Source of the DNA: Melieria omissa
Lineage: Eukaryota > Arthropoda > Insecta > Diptera > Ulidiidae
Direction of reading: 5' to 3'
Length of the DNA stretch: 64,000 bases
Assembly: GCA_963971225.1 (NCBI GenBank)
Contig: OZ020267.1
Span: 92,183,648-92,247,647, forward strand
Shown one piece after another: positions 54,373-64,000 of the stretch; positions within the stretch are counted from its first letter, which is position 1, and each line of letters starts with the position of its first letter. The notes under the pieces are model-generated. The model ran no database searches. It was not told where the DNA came from and worked only from the letters and a program-made list of their open reading frames with translations. The position numbers and the translations under genes were made by a program.

Positions 54373-55478
54373 CGTTAATTTTTACAACACTGCAAATTTA
54401 ATTAGTTGGCCCAAAACACTGTTTCACATTTGTTCCCAGAAAAGTTGTAGTCAGTTTGTATAAAGTTAGTATTGCGCTGCTTTTAGTTCAGAAAGATTAA
54501 TCGACTATTACCATTGCTGGCGGGGTTTGAAAGTTCAAACACCCGAATACCTGTCTGTTACAAAAATGTTGGGTGGCAAATCTAGTTTCAGATTGTATTG
54601 AGCCTAAATGACGTGCACAGAAATCGTCAGGGCATTTTTTAAGGATTTTTCACTAGGTGGCCAAAAGGAAAATATCTCCTCGACCCCCCCCCCCCCCCCC
54701 AACCGCTCCTCCACCAACTTTATATGTTAATAGGAGATTTTACGACATTAGGTCTGTTTGGCAGAGAATAATTTGTACGAATTTGTACAAATTTTTACTG
54801 GATCCTATTTGTTGACGCCAAATCTCCAGTAACGAGAGAGAAACTGAGAGCGTAAAGTGACAGTTCATTTCGTGAGAACTTGCAAGTTTTTACTGGAGAA
54901 ATTTTGTCCAGTAACTTTTTGCCAGTAAGAAAAAGAACATATGACTGGCTGCCATATGATCGACTGCAACGAAACATACATTTTTAAAACATTTGGAGGC
55001 AAATGGAAACAGCAAAGAAATTGTGCGTTCGCAAGTCTGCTGACCCACAACCGTCTTGCTCAGCTTTACCCGCTGAAGCTCAAAGGGAAGAAGTGCAGAT
55101 TGAGCGCAACGAACTACTTGCATTTTGCATTAAATGTCTGATTTAACTTAATTTTCCCTACCACTTCAAACCTCAAATGAAACTTTTAGAGCAGCTGTTT
55201 CGTTCTTTAACCCTCCTGTTTACACCCTTTTTACTGTGTAGTGTGAGTGAGCCAAGTCCCAGTGGTCTAACCAAGAGTTAAAACTTGCAAATTCTTACAA
55301 ATTGCTGTTTGTTCACATTTTTGGATAGTTTCATTTTTGGGAGCGTAAGCTCGCTTACTCTATTATTTATACGCGTGAACGAGGAACGTGGTTTGGAGCA
55401 AATTGGAGCACTTAACGTATGGTGAATGAAATCTGGACAAATATGTTGAGCAAAAAAAATGACCAGACATTTTTTTAA
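54373..55478. other. Non-coding stretch, no gene seen
   Basis: A 17-base C-run lies at 54684-54700. TTTTTACTGGA-type words recur at 54790-54930 (TTTTTACTGGA twice, TTTTGCCAGTAAG once). No supported gene or complete element. Confidence 0.5.
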
Positions 55479-55555
55479 CCCTAGAAGTGCGTCGTTATTT
55501 TTGGCCCTATTTAAAGAGTATGCCATTTGTTTGTCGATTCGATGCACTTGTAGGG
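55479..55555. mobile_element. 77-bp TTAA mini-element
   Basis: CCCTAGAAGTGC (55479-55490) pairs with GCACTTGTAGGG (55544-55555) at 11 of 12 positions, flanked by TTAA on both sides (55475-55478 and 55556-55559). CCCTA ends and a TTAA target are typical of piggyBac. It is too short to code. Confidence 0.68.
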
Positions 55556-55673
55556 TTAAAAGTGTTTGTTTCAAATATAATATTGAGTACTTAAGATTTT
55601 AAGCTAAATTTACAAAAAATCGTTTGCGCCGTGGCGATTCCATTTGTTTCAATTTTTTTTTAATTAAAAACAG

Positions 55674-56319
55674 TTCCTCTTGCTGAACGAATTCGAGTTG
55701 ACGGGGAACAAAAATTGAGGAGAATTGTCGATCACATTGAGTCTAGTGTCCGCTCCATTGCAGCAGAAGCTCAAAAGTCGACTGAATTATGGAAGCAACT
55801 GTCCGAAAAACATCCATGGGTCAATACTCTGAAAAAACGTCGTGCGGCTGTGGTGAATGGTCTAATTTCATTATGCCTGGATGTCTACAATGATTCTTTG
55901 TTGGAAACACCCACAGCTCGATCGTGGTCTGCTCGTTCGCTTGCAACAATCCAAATCAATACAATCGCGCAAAATCAATACAAACACAACTAAATTATAC
56001 AAAAAACTGGGATGTTCAACTTGACGATTTTCAACCTACCACGTCAAGTCTTCATTATAAAGATCCAGTTGTTTATGCTGAAATGCTTCACATCGTGGGA
56101 CAGTTAGAGATGAACAAAATTGGAGAAACTCTCAAATCCGCTATTTGCGTGTCTTTACAAATTGATGGACGTGTTGATCGTCAGAACAAAGACATGAAAT
56201 ATATCGTCGCAAGAAGAAAAAGTTTCCGAGTTTTCGTCGAATATATGCGATTGTTGGCCAGCAATCCAAAAAATCAGAGATCTCGACACTCCAGACGAAG
56301 GTGCAAAAATTACTCATAA
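55674..56319 (+). pseudogene. Fragment of a transposase-derived or host protein (KIAA1586-like pattern)
   Basis: After a splice-acceptor-like AATTAAAAACAG (ending 55673) the frame reads PLAERIRVDGEQKLRRIVDH, SEKHPWVNTLKKRRAAVVNG and SLLETPTARSWSARSLA. A frameshift near 55935 is followed by LDDFQPTTSSLHYKDPVVY, QLEMNKIGETLKSAICVSLQ and IDGRVDRQNKDMKYIVARRK. LQIDGRVDRQNKDMKY resembles a block in KIAA1586/C17orf113-like proteins, thought to derive from hAT transposases; that comparison is from memory and weak. Sequence after 56225 diverges. Broken, partial and probably not expressed. Confidence 0.45.
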
Positions 56320-56655
56320 ACTGCTTCGACTGATACCAGTGACATGTGGAATCTTGCACAAATTGCACTGGTCACTTCACCCCACTCCATGACCGTTAAA
56401 AAAGTGATTTCTCATTATAATCCAATTAAATCAAACCAACAACTGTCAACTTCAGATGAGACCATAAACTCGAGAATGTTTGTGGCAATGAATGGAGTAG
56501 GTACAGCTGTTTCGGTTCGCGTTACCGAGAACCGGATTTTACCTTGTACTCCGAGAGGGATTTCGTTCGGAAGTTTTTTTGTTTTCGTCTTCTCTCTCTC
56601 TCTCTGCTTTCCTTAATTTAATTATTCATCTTTACTCATCTCCGCTTCTCATTTT
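56320..56655. other. Non-coding stretch, possible decayed continuation of the pseudogene
   Basis: The frame LAQIALVTSPHSMTVKKVIS (56350-56410) might continue the upstream pseudogene, but it is not convincing. A TCTC run stands at 56589-56603. Confidence 0.4.
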
Positions 56656-57093
56656 TGTTACAACATTATTATATTGAAACGAAAAGGCACTCTTTGCTGT
56701 GCATGAACGCTTTTGCAAGCATACTTTTAGGCATGTACTTTGAAGTACAGCAAAACTGTTATAAATTCGCTTGGTATAGTCCGATATGGCAAGGATGGTT
56801 CTCGAAGAAATGGGCTGTGCGAGAATGGTCGAGCGCTTTCCAATTAGAAGTTGCAAGAAACTTCGGCGCGATAAGAAAACTGGTATAACTGGTGTGCAGC
56901 GCAATGAGTCGAGTCTGTGTTGAGCAAGCAATGGGGAAACATGCAATAGTAGTAGTGTAAAGTAGAACAAGTGCAAATTTGTAAATAAAGCGATTGTTAG
57001 TTTTGACTACGTTGCGCTGGATAACTGAAGTTGTTTTATTTTCAAATACAATCAAAACGAACCGTCGATAACGAACTGTGGAATTTCGTAACA
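56656..57093 (+). mobile_element. Solo LTR of the 13.7-kb Gypsy family
   Basis: From about 56700 to 57080 it is nearly the same as the LTR at 13738-14175 (AGCATACTTTTAGGCATG, TTCGCTTGGTATAGTCCGAT, GATAAGAAAACTGGTATAA). It starts TGTTACAACATT and ends TTCGTAACA at 57093. A small internal difference replaces AAAAGCAGCAGTGGCAGCG. No exact target duplication was seen. Confidence 0.8.
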
Positions 57094-57509
57094 ATATTAT
57101 ATTATTATATTATATTCGTAACAATATATTATTATTTGTATGTTATACCAGGCGTAGTGCGCTTAATAAAAAGACTTAGTCTTACAAGTGCCTTAAAAGT
57201 AAATAAATAAATAAATAAAGATGGCGGTTTGAGATTTTATATGTCATTTAGTTATTTTTCATATCCTCTTTGTTATATACTTGCCCAAAAATTCTTAACG
57301 CTATGCTGACAAAAATCATTAAACACGTGTAGAACTTATATAGCAAACGTAAGTCGTGCGTATGTTTTTTTCCATATAAATTCCTCAATGACAGTATATT
57401 TGATGAACTGTCATTCATTCGTTGATACATTTCTTCGATTTGCACCAAAAAACTTCATTCGAATTAGCAAGTTCATATATAGTTTTTGACATTTTGGGGA
57501 AATCATATA
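57094..57509. other. Non-coding stretch, no gene seen
   Basis: ATT-repeat sequence just after the LTR (57094-57130) and an AAAT microsatellite at 57201-57219. No gene. Confidence 0.5.
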
Positions 57510-57599
57510 CAGTCTGTCCAGTAGAAGCGTGATCGACCAAATTATCACTTAGAGTACCGTTATCAAAAAAATTTGAATGCACCTAAGTAGCCTCATAAT

Positions 57600-59685
57600 T
57601 TTTGTAATACCAAAGAAAATAAACACAGAATGCGCATGTCATACAAGCAAAAATTTTGTATGGCGGGTTCTAACATTGGAACCCGCGCTCTGCTCGCACA
57701 GATCACGTATGTGGTGAGAGCGTTGCTTTACAAGCGAGAACGTAGTTTTATGTGTTGCGCTCTTTGGTTGCGCTCACTGCAGCGAGTGTGCGTTAGCACA
57801 TTGTTGTGGCGTGAAATGATTGCAAGGTGAAGACGAACGCTGTTGTTGTTGTTGTTGCGCTGGCGAAAAGCTGAAATTGTAAAACGATTTCTGATTTCTG
57901 GCTGGCTTTTGTTCTTCTTCTACAAGCCTGAACGGTGTCGCATATTGCTCCTGAACTTATTGCAGACAGTAGTGTGCGCAAAAACATAGAAAAGATAATA
58001 AAATATGGTTGGCGTGACGACCTATGTGGTCGCTACAAAAAAAGTTCCTGAAGAATTTATCAAAAAAGTAGACCTTATATTTGATTGCATGAATAGGGCA
58101 ATCAGATAATTGCTAAGGCGATCTAAGGCTTTACAATTAAATAATGAGTCGTACAAATTTATAAAGATTTTTTAAATTATTTGAAAGATGTTAAAAGTAT
58201 GGATGATTCAAGTTGTATTTTTAGAACTAAAATCTGTTTTTTAATCACTGATAAAATTAAGCAATAACCCACATAAATGTTTTATAACAAACAAGTTTTT
58301 TAACCAAGATAAATTAGAAAATACTTTTGCAATTTTGGGACAAAATTCAAGTAGTACTCGGTCAAGTGTAACAACTAATTTCGAAGATACACAGGATTCT
58401 ATGAATCAAAACCTACTACATGCTGAGACAGACGAAACTGTCTTTTTATTATTTTATTTCAGCAGTAATTACAACAATTATTACAACAAATTATTTTGTA
58501 GATAAAAACTTCGACAATCGAGTAAAAATTAACATAGATAATAATTGTGGCATATGTTTTCAAAAACTAAGAAATGATAACCTTTTCACTGCGCTAAGTG
58601 AAACATTTTCCATAAGAATTAACAATCGGTTACAGACATTTGCTACCTATTTGCTCCTTCAGATTTCCTGATGAATGCTGTGACAGTAAATTAAAAAAAG
58701 GAAGTTCCAAACGATGCAAAACATAAACAATAAAAAACAACAAAAGAGCTGTTTACATTTGTCTCGAGCTGTGTACAAATTATTTAATTCTGTTTTATTG
58801 GGTTACAAATTGCTTAATTCAGCCAGTCCCAACTGGGCTGGCTCCGCTCCGTACAACGACTAAACTTCTTAGCCTACCCTACAGCCCTACCAACCATGCG
58901 CGCCGTATCATCCTGCTGATCTTGCAGTCCGACGATCGACCATCAGCAACAATGTTCGATCACAATTCGCTGATCTTGCAGCTCGTGCAAGAAGCGAGTG
59001 ACCGACCGCCACCAGCAACAATGTTCATATTTGCTGACGGCAGCTATTGTGCGTCAAGTTCAGTTCGGTGGCCTGCGCTAGCGACGACGACGGTAGCGTT
59101 GTTTGCTTGCGCAACAATGTAGCGGGCTGTGGCGTTGCTCGTTTACTTCGCAGCAGCGGGCTGCGACGCCGTCGGGTTAACTTACACCAAAGAATATGAA
59201 GTAATATAGAACGCGCATGTGGGCACACAAGTGTTTTCGGTTGCTATGATGCGAGCGGGAAGAGCGAAGCGTAGGCATTTGAAAATGTTAGGTTCATAAC
59301 ATTTTCTTCATATTCATTGCTTACACATAAAAAGTACAACAACAACAAACAATGGCGTCGTTGAAACGACGATCATTGCGCTGGCTGATGTTGCTTTGAG
59401 AAATTTGCACAAAAAATTATTGAGTGACTAAAACAACCACCAACGCCTCAAAGTACACAGGAGAAGCGGTACTTTCACTTCATGTGTGTTTGTTGTAGCG
59501 CGTGCTTCAGTTCGCACAGTCAATGGAGCGTAAACTGAAGCGCTTGCTCTCCTGCTGGCACCACTCTCCCCCTTTTGTGGCTTCCCCCCGCTCTATGAAG
59601 CTCGCAAACAAAAATTTGAAGTTTTGAGCTCAGATGCGCCTTCTATACACTTCATATTCATTGGTAATACGCATTGCAAAAATTT
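57600..59685. mobile_element. TIR element of the GCGCATCTG family, larger copy
   Basis: The left end GTAATACCAA...CACAGAATGCGCATG and right end CAGATGCGCCTTCTATACAC...TTGGTAATAC are imperfect complements of the type at 40109-40913. An additional internal end-like block with GAACGCGCATGTGGGC stands at 59205-59225, so this may be two copies side by side. TGTTG microsatellite at 57838-57855. No transposase recognised. Confidence 0.58.
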
Positions 59686-59795
59686 TCAGTTTCGTGAAAC
59701 AATTACAAAGTACAGGGTGTTTTAACAAGATGAGCTCCGCGTGAGAGAAGCGACTTGAAGCCGTATACCTTTGTCTACACCCTAGAAAGCCGTAA

Positions 59796-60717
59796 ATGTC
59801 ACGTTTAGCTGCAGCAAAATATATGAAGAAGTCGAAGTCATTCGTAACGAGGTGGACGAATCGGTATATGGAAGCAAAAAATGTCGACGAATTGGCTGGG
59901 CGGGGCCTTGAAAAAAATACCTCCCCAAAAGATCATTGATTTGTTTGCGACGAAGCCGGGCTTATCGTTGCGTAAAGCTAAAGCAGTTTTAGAGAAAAGT
60001 GATATTCAAATATCAAAAGAGACGGTTCGAGGACGTTTAAGAACTAACGACGTTAAATACCGGAACTCTTTGAAAAAACTGTTGCTCTCATCATCACACG
60101 TTCAAAAACGGCTTGCCTGGGCTTATGCCAATTCAGATCGGAATTGGAATGATGTAATATTTACGGATGAATTCCAATTTTGGGCAAATAGTAGCATAAA
60201 TCGATCTTGGTGTGCCGCCATCAACCGATTGTTCCAAAGAACTGTTAAAGACCCAGTAAAGGTCCATGTTTGGGGCTGCTTCTCAGAAAAAGGATTTGGG
60301 CGAGTTTTCGTTATTACCATCAACTTGAACGCGGTTTTGATGAACAAAATTTATGAAAAAGCTTTATTACCATCAGCTACGAAGATGTTCGGGAGAAGAG
60401 GACTCTCTTGGATTATACAAGAAGACAACTACCACAAACATCGCAGCCGAATGTGTGCTCATTGGAAACAGCAAAATGGGGTGGAAGTGTTAGATTGGAT
60501 CTCACAGTCGCCTGATGCCAACACGATAGAAAATGTGTGGGCAATTGTAAAGCAGAAACTCAGAGGAAATAGTATATTGACAGCAAAACCGTTATCGAGG
60601 CAAATTCGGCTGATTTGAAGTCGATTGCCTCGGCAACTTGCTCAGATCTTAGCGCAAAGTATGGGTCGGAGGTTTGAGGCTATAATAGCGAATGGCGGCG
60701 ACTATACCTGTAATTAA
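59796..60717 (+). pseudogene. Tc1-like transposase (DD34E), nearly complete but broken
   Basis: It starts MSRLAAAKYMKKSKSFVTRW at 59796 (DNA-binding region). A frameshift in the A-run near 59910 leads to IPPQKIIDLFATKPGLSLRK and ISKETVRGRLR. Then IFTDEFQFWA (first Asp), VHVWGCFSEKGFG, IQEDNYHKHRSRM (second Asp) and SQSPDANTIENVWAIVKQ (Glu), with 34 residues between the last two. A TGA at 60616-60618 interrupts the frame, which goes on as SRLPRQLAQILAQSMGRRFE to CN and a stop at 60715-60717. The catalytic triad is intact; two lesions inactivate it. Confidence 0.84.
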
Positions 60718-61088
60718 AAATATTGCGTACAATAAATATTATAAACGCATAAAATGCAGTTTGTTTGAAACGAATCGTACAAATAGTTTCCAAGTTACGG
60801 CGATCACGCTTTTACTGGACAGACTGTATGTTCAGAAAATATCTGACATTATTTCAGTTGGGTGTATGGGCATGAACCAATTTTGACAGTTGCTTGCCGC
60901 TGACGCTCCAATTTAGGTTTGACTGTTAGTTTTGTATCCATATCTCGCTCTTTATACGATATTTCGCTCTAACGATCTTTTTAAGTACGGAACCCGTTTC
61001 GTACTGTTTCGTTACACGTTGTTTGTTGTCAACAAAGAATATTATACTGAAATATTTTATGTATGTTCTTTGCCTGAACTCAGAGTCT

Positions 61089-61267
61089 AGGTTAGGTTAG
61101 GTTGCGGTGGCTGCCCCTATAAGAGACACACTCGGAGGCCTGAAAGGCCCATTGTGATACCACATATTTCACCCGTTTTTGAACTCTGTATGCAACACTG
61201 CTTTGCCAACATATGTTACAGCACACATTCAAGCGGATGGGGAAAGAGAAGGGAAGGGGACCTACAG
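61089..61267 (-). mobile_element. 3' tail of the RNase H-LINE family, strongly 5'-truncated
   Basis: On the minus strand it carries GTATCACAATGGGCC...GGCCTCCGAGTGTG, the shared 3' UTR with hairpin GGCCT-GAA-AGGCC (+ strand 61137-61149), and an AACCTAACCTAACCT tail at 61089-61103. No coding part is left. The right boundary is unclear because another element begins at 61268. Confidence 0.7.
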
Positions 61268-63164
61268 CAAAGTAAATCCTAAGTAGCGCCACTCTTTAAC
61301 AACCAGACGTCGATTCTGTATGACAAGAACTGTCAAATTGTTGTTGTTCACGTATAAAATTGAAATCGTGGTGAACAAGTAACAGTTACAGAATGTGGCA
61401 GTACTGCGTGCACATGAAAATTACTGAAAAAACTGCGGTTTACATGAATTCCTCAAATGTAATTTAACGCGATTTTATATAAGAAGCGCTGATATTTTAT
61501 ATTGCTATGACCAGGGAAAAGAAAGTTAAAATAAATTCTTATAAATTAGTTGATTTTCAGCAAAATTTATAAAAAAATTATAAATTTTTTCGTTGGCTCT
61601 TCAAAAACAACTCTGCCTGGGCATATATATTCACCACAAAGAATTGTTGGCTGAAATTTGAAATTTAATTTAAAATTCTCCTAAGAACTGGAGTTGGTAC
61701 ATGATGAAATAATTTAAAATAAATAATAGGTTATTTCATCAGAGAATTGGTATAAATGGCATAATGACATAAATGACAAGACTCAGCGAGCCAGTCTGCT
61801 GGCTGCACCGGCGACTGGTGCGCAATGCGGCTGACATGAAAGTGATAATACGATTTAGATATCATACACGATTGCAAACGATGTGGCACTGAACCATTGG
61901 CAGGCAACGCTGCAATCACTGCGTTTTGAGCCGGTTTGCAAATTTTCCTTGATTTTGCGCGACTTTCCGTGACATTTTTGTATAAACAAATGAGGTTATT
62001 TGCGCACCGTGGTGAACAATTACACATTGTGAGGTGAAAGTTGCAAAATTATTATAAGACAGGGTTGAACTTTTTGCTATCAATGGTGAATATAGAAATG
62101 TATTTAAATGGGATGTGTTTGTAATGGTTATGATTTCATTTAAATTATTTCAGTCAAAGCAGTCGCTTCAAAGATATTGAATAATGAATACAAAAATGTT
62201 CTCCTGAACACATTTATCATATTTTGATTAAATCATCGTGTCGTGCGTTTGTGTTGCCAATAAAAATGAATAAAAACATATTTTTAATACTTATTATGAT
62301 TTATAAAGATCCACAAAATTAATATTGCGTAAAAGTTTTGAGGTAATTTATTAAAAGAAACTTTGTTCTGGGCTTTTTACCTTGTACAAGAAGATAATTA
62401 CATTAATATTGATTCGGAAAGTTTATTGTTTTCATTATAAAATTATTTGTACGCAGGCAAAATCGAAATTAGTATTCAAATGTTCTCTATTTTAGTGAAT
62501 TATAATAACAAGTATTGTATTTTTACAGTAATTGCCCAGTTATCTTAAAATATTTGATCTTCCAAATATTTCTTTAATACCACCGGCACACAAAAAAAAG
62601 TGGTCTGTACATTTGACTAGACCCACCTATCCTTATGTATTTCGGTGCGCTGAAACCGAATCCGAGGTCAGTTTTGTCCGTACACCCTCAAAATTTTGAG
62701 TAAATTGCAAAAAACTGCCATTACACCGGCACACAAAAAAAATAAGTGGTCTGTACATTTGACTAGACCCACCTATCCTTATGTATTTCGGTGCGCTGAA
62801 ACCGAATCCAAGGTCAGTTTGGTCCGTACACCCTCAAAAAATGGCTAAAAATCGCAAATAATGGCAGTTTTTTGCAATTTATTCAAAATTTTGAGGGTGT
62901 ACGGACAAAACTGACCTCGGATTCGGTTTCAGCGCACCGAAATACATAAGGACATCTAGTCAATTGTACAGACCACTTTTTTTTTTTGTGCCATATACTT
63001 GATTGACAAAGCAATCAGAAAAATAGGCATACAATTTGCTACCTAAACCAACAGAAAATGACGTTGGGGTAACACTACCATATTCTGTACTGTGCGGCAA
63101 CACTGCCACATTCTGTACCACTGACAGCTCGGAAAAAGAGTGGCGCTACTTAGGATTTACTTTG
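61268..63164. mobile_element. TIR element with CAAAGTAAATCCTAAG ends
   Basis: CAAAGTAAATCCTAAGTAGC and GCCACTCTTT (61268-61297) are exactly complemented at 63135-63164. CCTACAG flanks both sides (61261-61267 and 63165-63171). Subterminal ACAGAATGTGGCAGT blocks repeat near both ends. It is 1,897 bp with no transposase frame. A 7-bp direct repeat is close to the 8-bp hAT target size. Confidence 0.75.
62581..62992. repeat. Direct duplication plus inverted copy of a 143-bp arm
   Basis: The arms 62581-62723 and 62724-62866 are direct copies (CACCGGCACACAAAAAA, TGGTCTGTACATTTGACTAG, TTTCGGTGCGCTGAAACCG). A third copy from about 62857 to 62992 is inverted. Nested inside the element at 61268-63164. 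Non-coding. Confidence 0.82.
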
Positions 63165-63171
63165 CCTACAG

Positions 63172-64000
63172 CATATATGTAATACTTGTAACTGTACTGT
63201 AATACTGAAGTATTACATATATGGCCTACAGTTTAACGCCGAATCCGAACGGCGATTGGCAGCAGTGACTACGTGACGCGAAACTGAGAGGAGAAATGAT
63301 TTGCAGACCATTTTTTCTTTTTCCAATCGTCCGGGTTTTTTTACCCAAACATTCGCACAGCACCGGTTACCAGTTAATTGTTTGCATCTTAAAGTGATAA
63401 CTTTTCTTATTTGCTGTAAATATAACGTTGCGAAAAACCTTGTTTTACTGGTCGAAATCATTTTGATTGTTACCCGTACCAACAGAAAGCATAAATAAAT
63501 TATTTCAGACGGTAAAGTCAGCAGATATTCGGTTGCTTTTTCATTCAGTTCATGTCTCATTGAGTTTGCCGTTTCTAGTGCAGCAAGAAACAGTGATGGC
63601 AAGTTGAACTCTTTTCAAACGCAGAGCTGCAACACAAGCAATTCAAACGTTAAGCCTTTGAGGGCAATCAGCAAAAACTGAAGTTAAATCATATTAAAAC
63701 ACGTTGGAACATACTTATGACGTTTATCAGCAACAACATTTTTTGGAACAAGTGCAGAATAGCGTACCCTCCTGAAAAAAAAAATAAAAAATTTGGCTGT
63801 ATAGAGCTTGGTTTTGTGAATGTAGCAAACTAAAAATTTTTCCTGGGAAACGCCTACGAAAGGCGTGGCACGGTGTCAAAGTTCAAAACTTTTATCATAA
63901 AAACTCAATCAATTTTCTATCGATTTATTCAATATGGGTATTAAACGAAAGGTCTTTTTCATACCTTCATTTTGGTGTACCACATTATATACTTTATATG
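63172..64000. other. Non-coding stretch, no gene supported
   Basis: It contains a palindrome GTAATACT...AGTATTAC at 63179-63219. A GGCGTGGCACGGTG block at 63872 resembles the dispersed 220-bp repeat family. A 129-residue minus-strand frame (63213-63602) has no recognisable domain. Confidence 0.45.

Larger units (their letters stand above)
57510..60826 (+). mobile_element. Tc1-like element split by a GCGCATCTG-family TIR element
   Basis: The ends CAGTCTGTCCAGTAGAAGCG (57510) and complement (to 60826) are matched over about 29 bp with two changes, flanked by TA (57508-57509 and 60827-60828). A 2.1-kb TIR element lies between the left end and the transposase. Without it the element is about 1.2-1.3 kb. 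Confidence 0.84.

Noticed and set aside
54684..54700. 17-base C-run as a regulatory element
   Set aside because: Isolated homopolymer with no surrounding feature; it may be an assembly or sequencing artefact.
63213..63602. 129-residue minus-strand frame as a gene
   Set aside because: No recognisable domain, start context or neighbour supports it; the length is possible by chance in this base composition.

Overview
The window looks like intergenic or heterochromatic DNA of a dipteran insect. It is AT-rich, contains no intact host gene, and is filled with nested insect-type transposable elements. The best taxonomic hint is an intact mariner with DD41D catalytic spacing (3700-5022). I know that spacing from the rosa subfamily of Ceratitis and other tephritid fruit flies, so a tephritid is my inference and not a demonstration. 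No bacterial genes, rRNA genes or CRISPR arrays were seen.

Layout. 1-2.04 kb: 3' half of an RNase H-bearing LINE. 2.04-3.7 kb: dispersed repeat and ATTCG-rich DNA. 3.7-5.02 kb: mariner with an uninterrupted transposase. 6.5-9.9 kb: a tRNA-derived SINE, nested TIR elements (one carrying a tRNA-like sequence), a solo LTR and a dispersed repeat. 10.03-12.06 kb: Tc1 element split by a deleted mariner. 12.85-13.60 kb: TTAA-flanked element. 13.74-16.95 kb: young but pol-deleted Gypsy-type LTR element. 17-19.3 kb: repeats and a pseudogene. 19.75-21.42 kb: Tc1-like element whose transposase has an apparent intron.

21.2-35.4 kb is a nested complex. A TTAA-type inverted-repeat element encloses a PHD-finger LINE, a hAT-like element, another Tc1-like element, a tandem triplication of 1,811 bp, and a fragment of the host gene ribose-5-phosphate isomerase (Rpi) together with the terminal exon of a convergent neighbour. 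Two more TTAA elements follow head to tail. 35.8-38.5 kb: a large palindrome containing a foldback element built of 21-bp repeats. 39-47.5 kb: small TIR elements, truncated LINE and mariner remnants and a solo LTR. 48.3-54.4 kb: a TIR element containing a minus-strand PHD-finger LINE that is itself interrupted by a TTAA element. 55.5-64 kb: a 77-bp TTAA element, a host- or transposase-like pseudogene, a solo LTR, a Tc1-like element split by a TIR element, a LINE tail, and a TIR element with direct and inverted arms.

Working together: only the mariner at 3.7 kb has an apparently complete gene with its ends. Everything else is defective or non-autonomous and would depend on enzymes made elsewhere. 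The value of the window lies in its insertion order, which can be read from target-site duplications, and in the Rpi-bearing TTAA element, which looks like capture of host genomic DNA by a DNA transposon.
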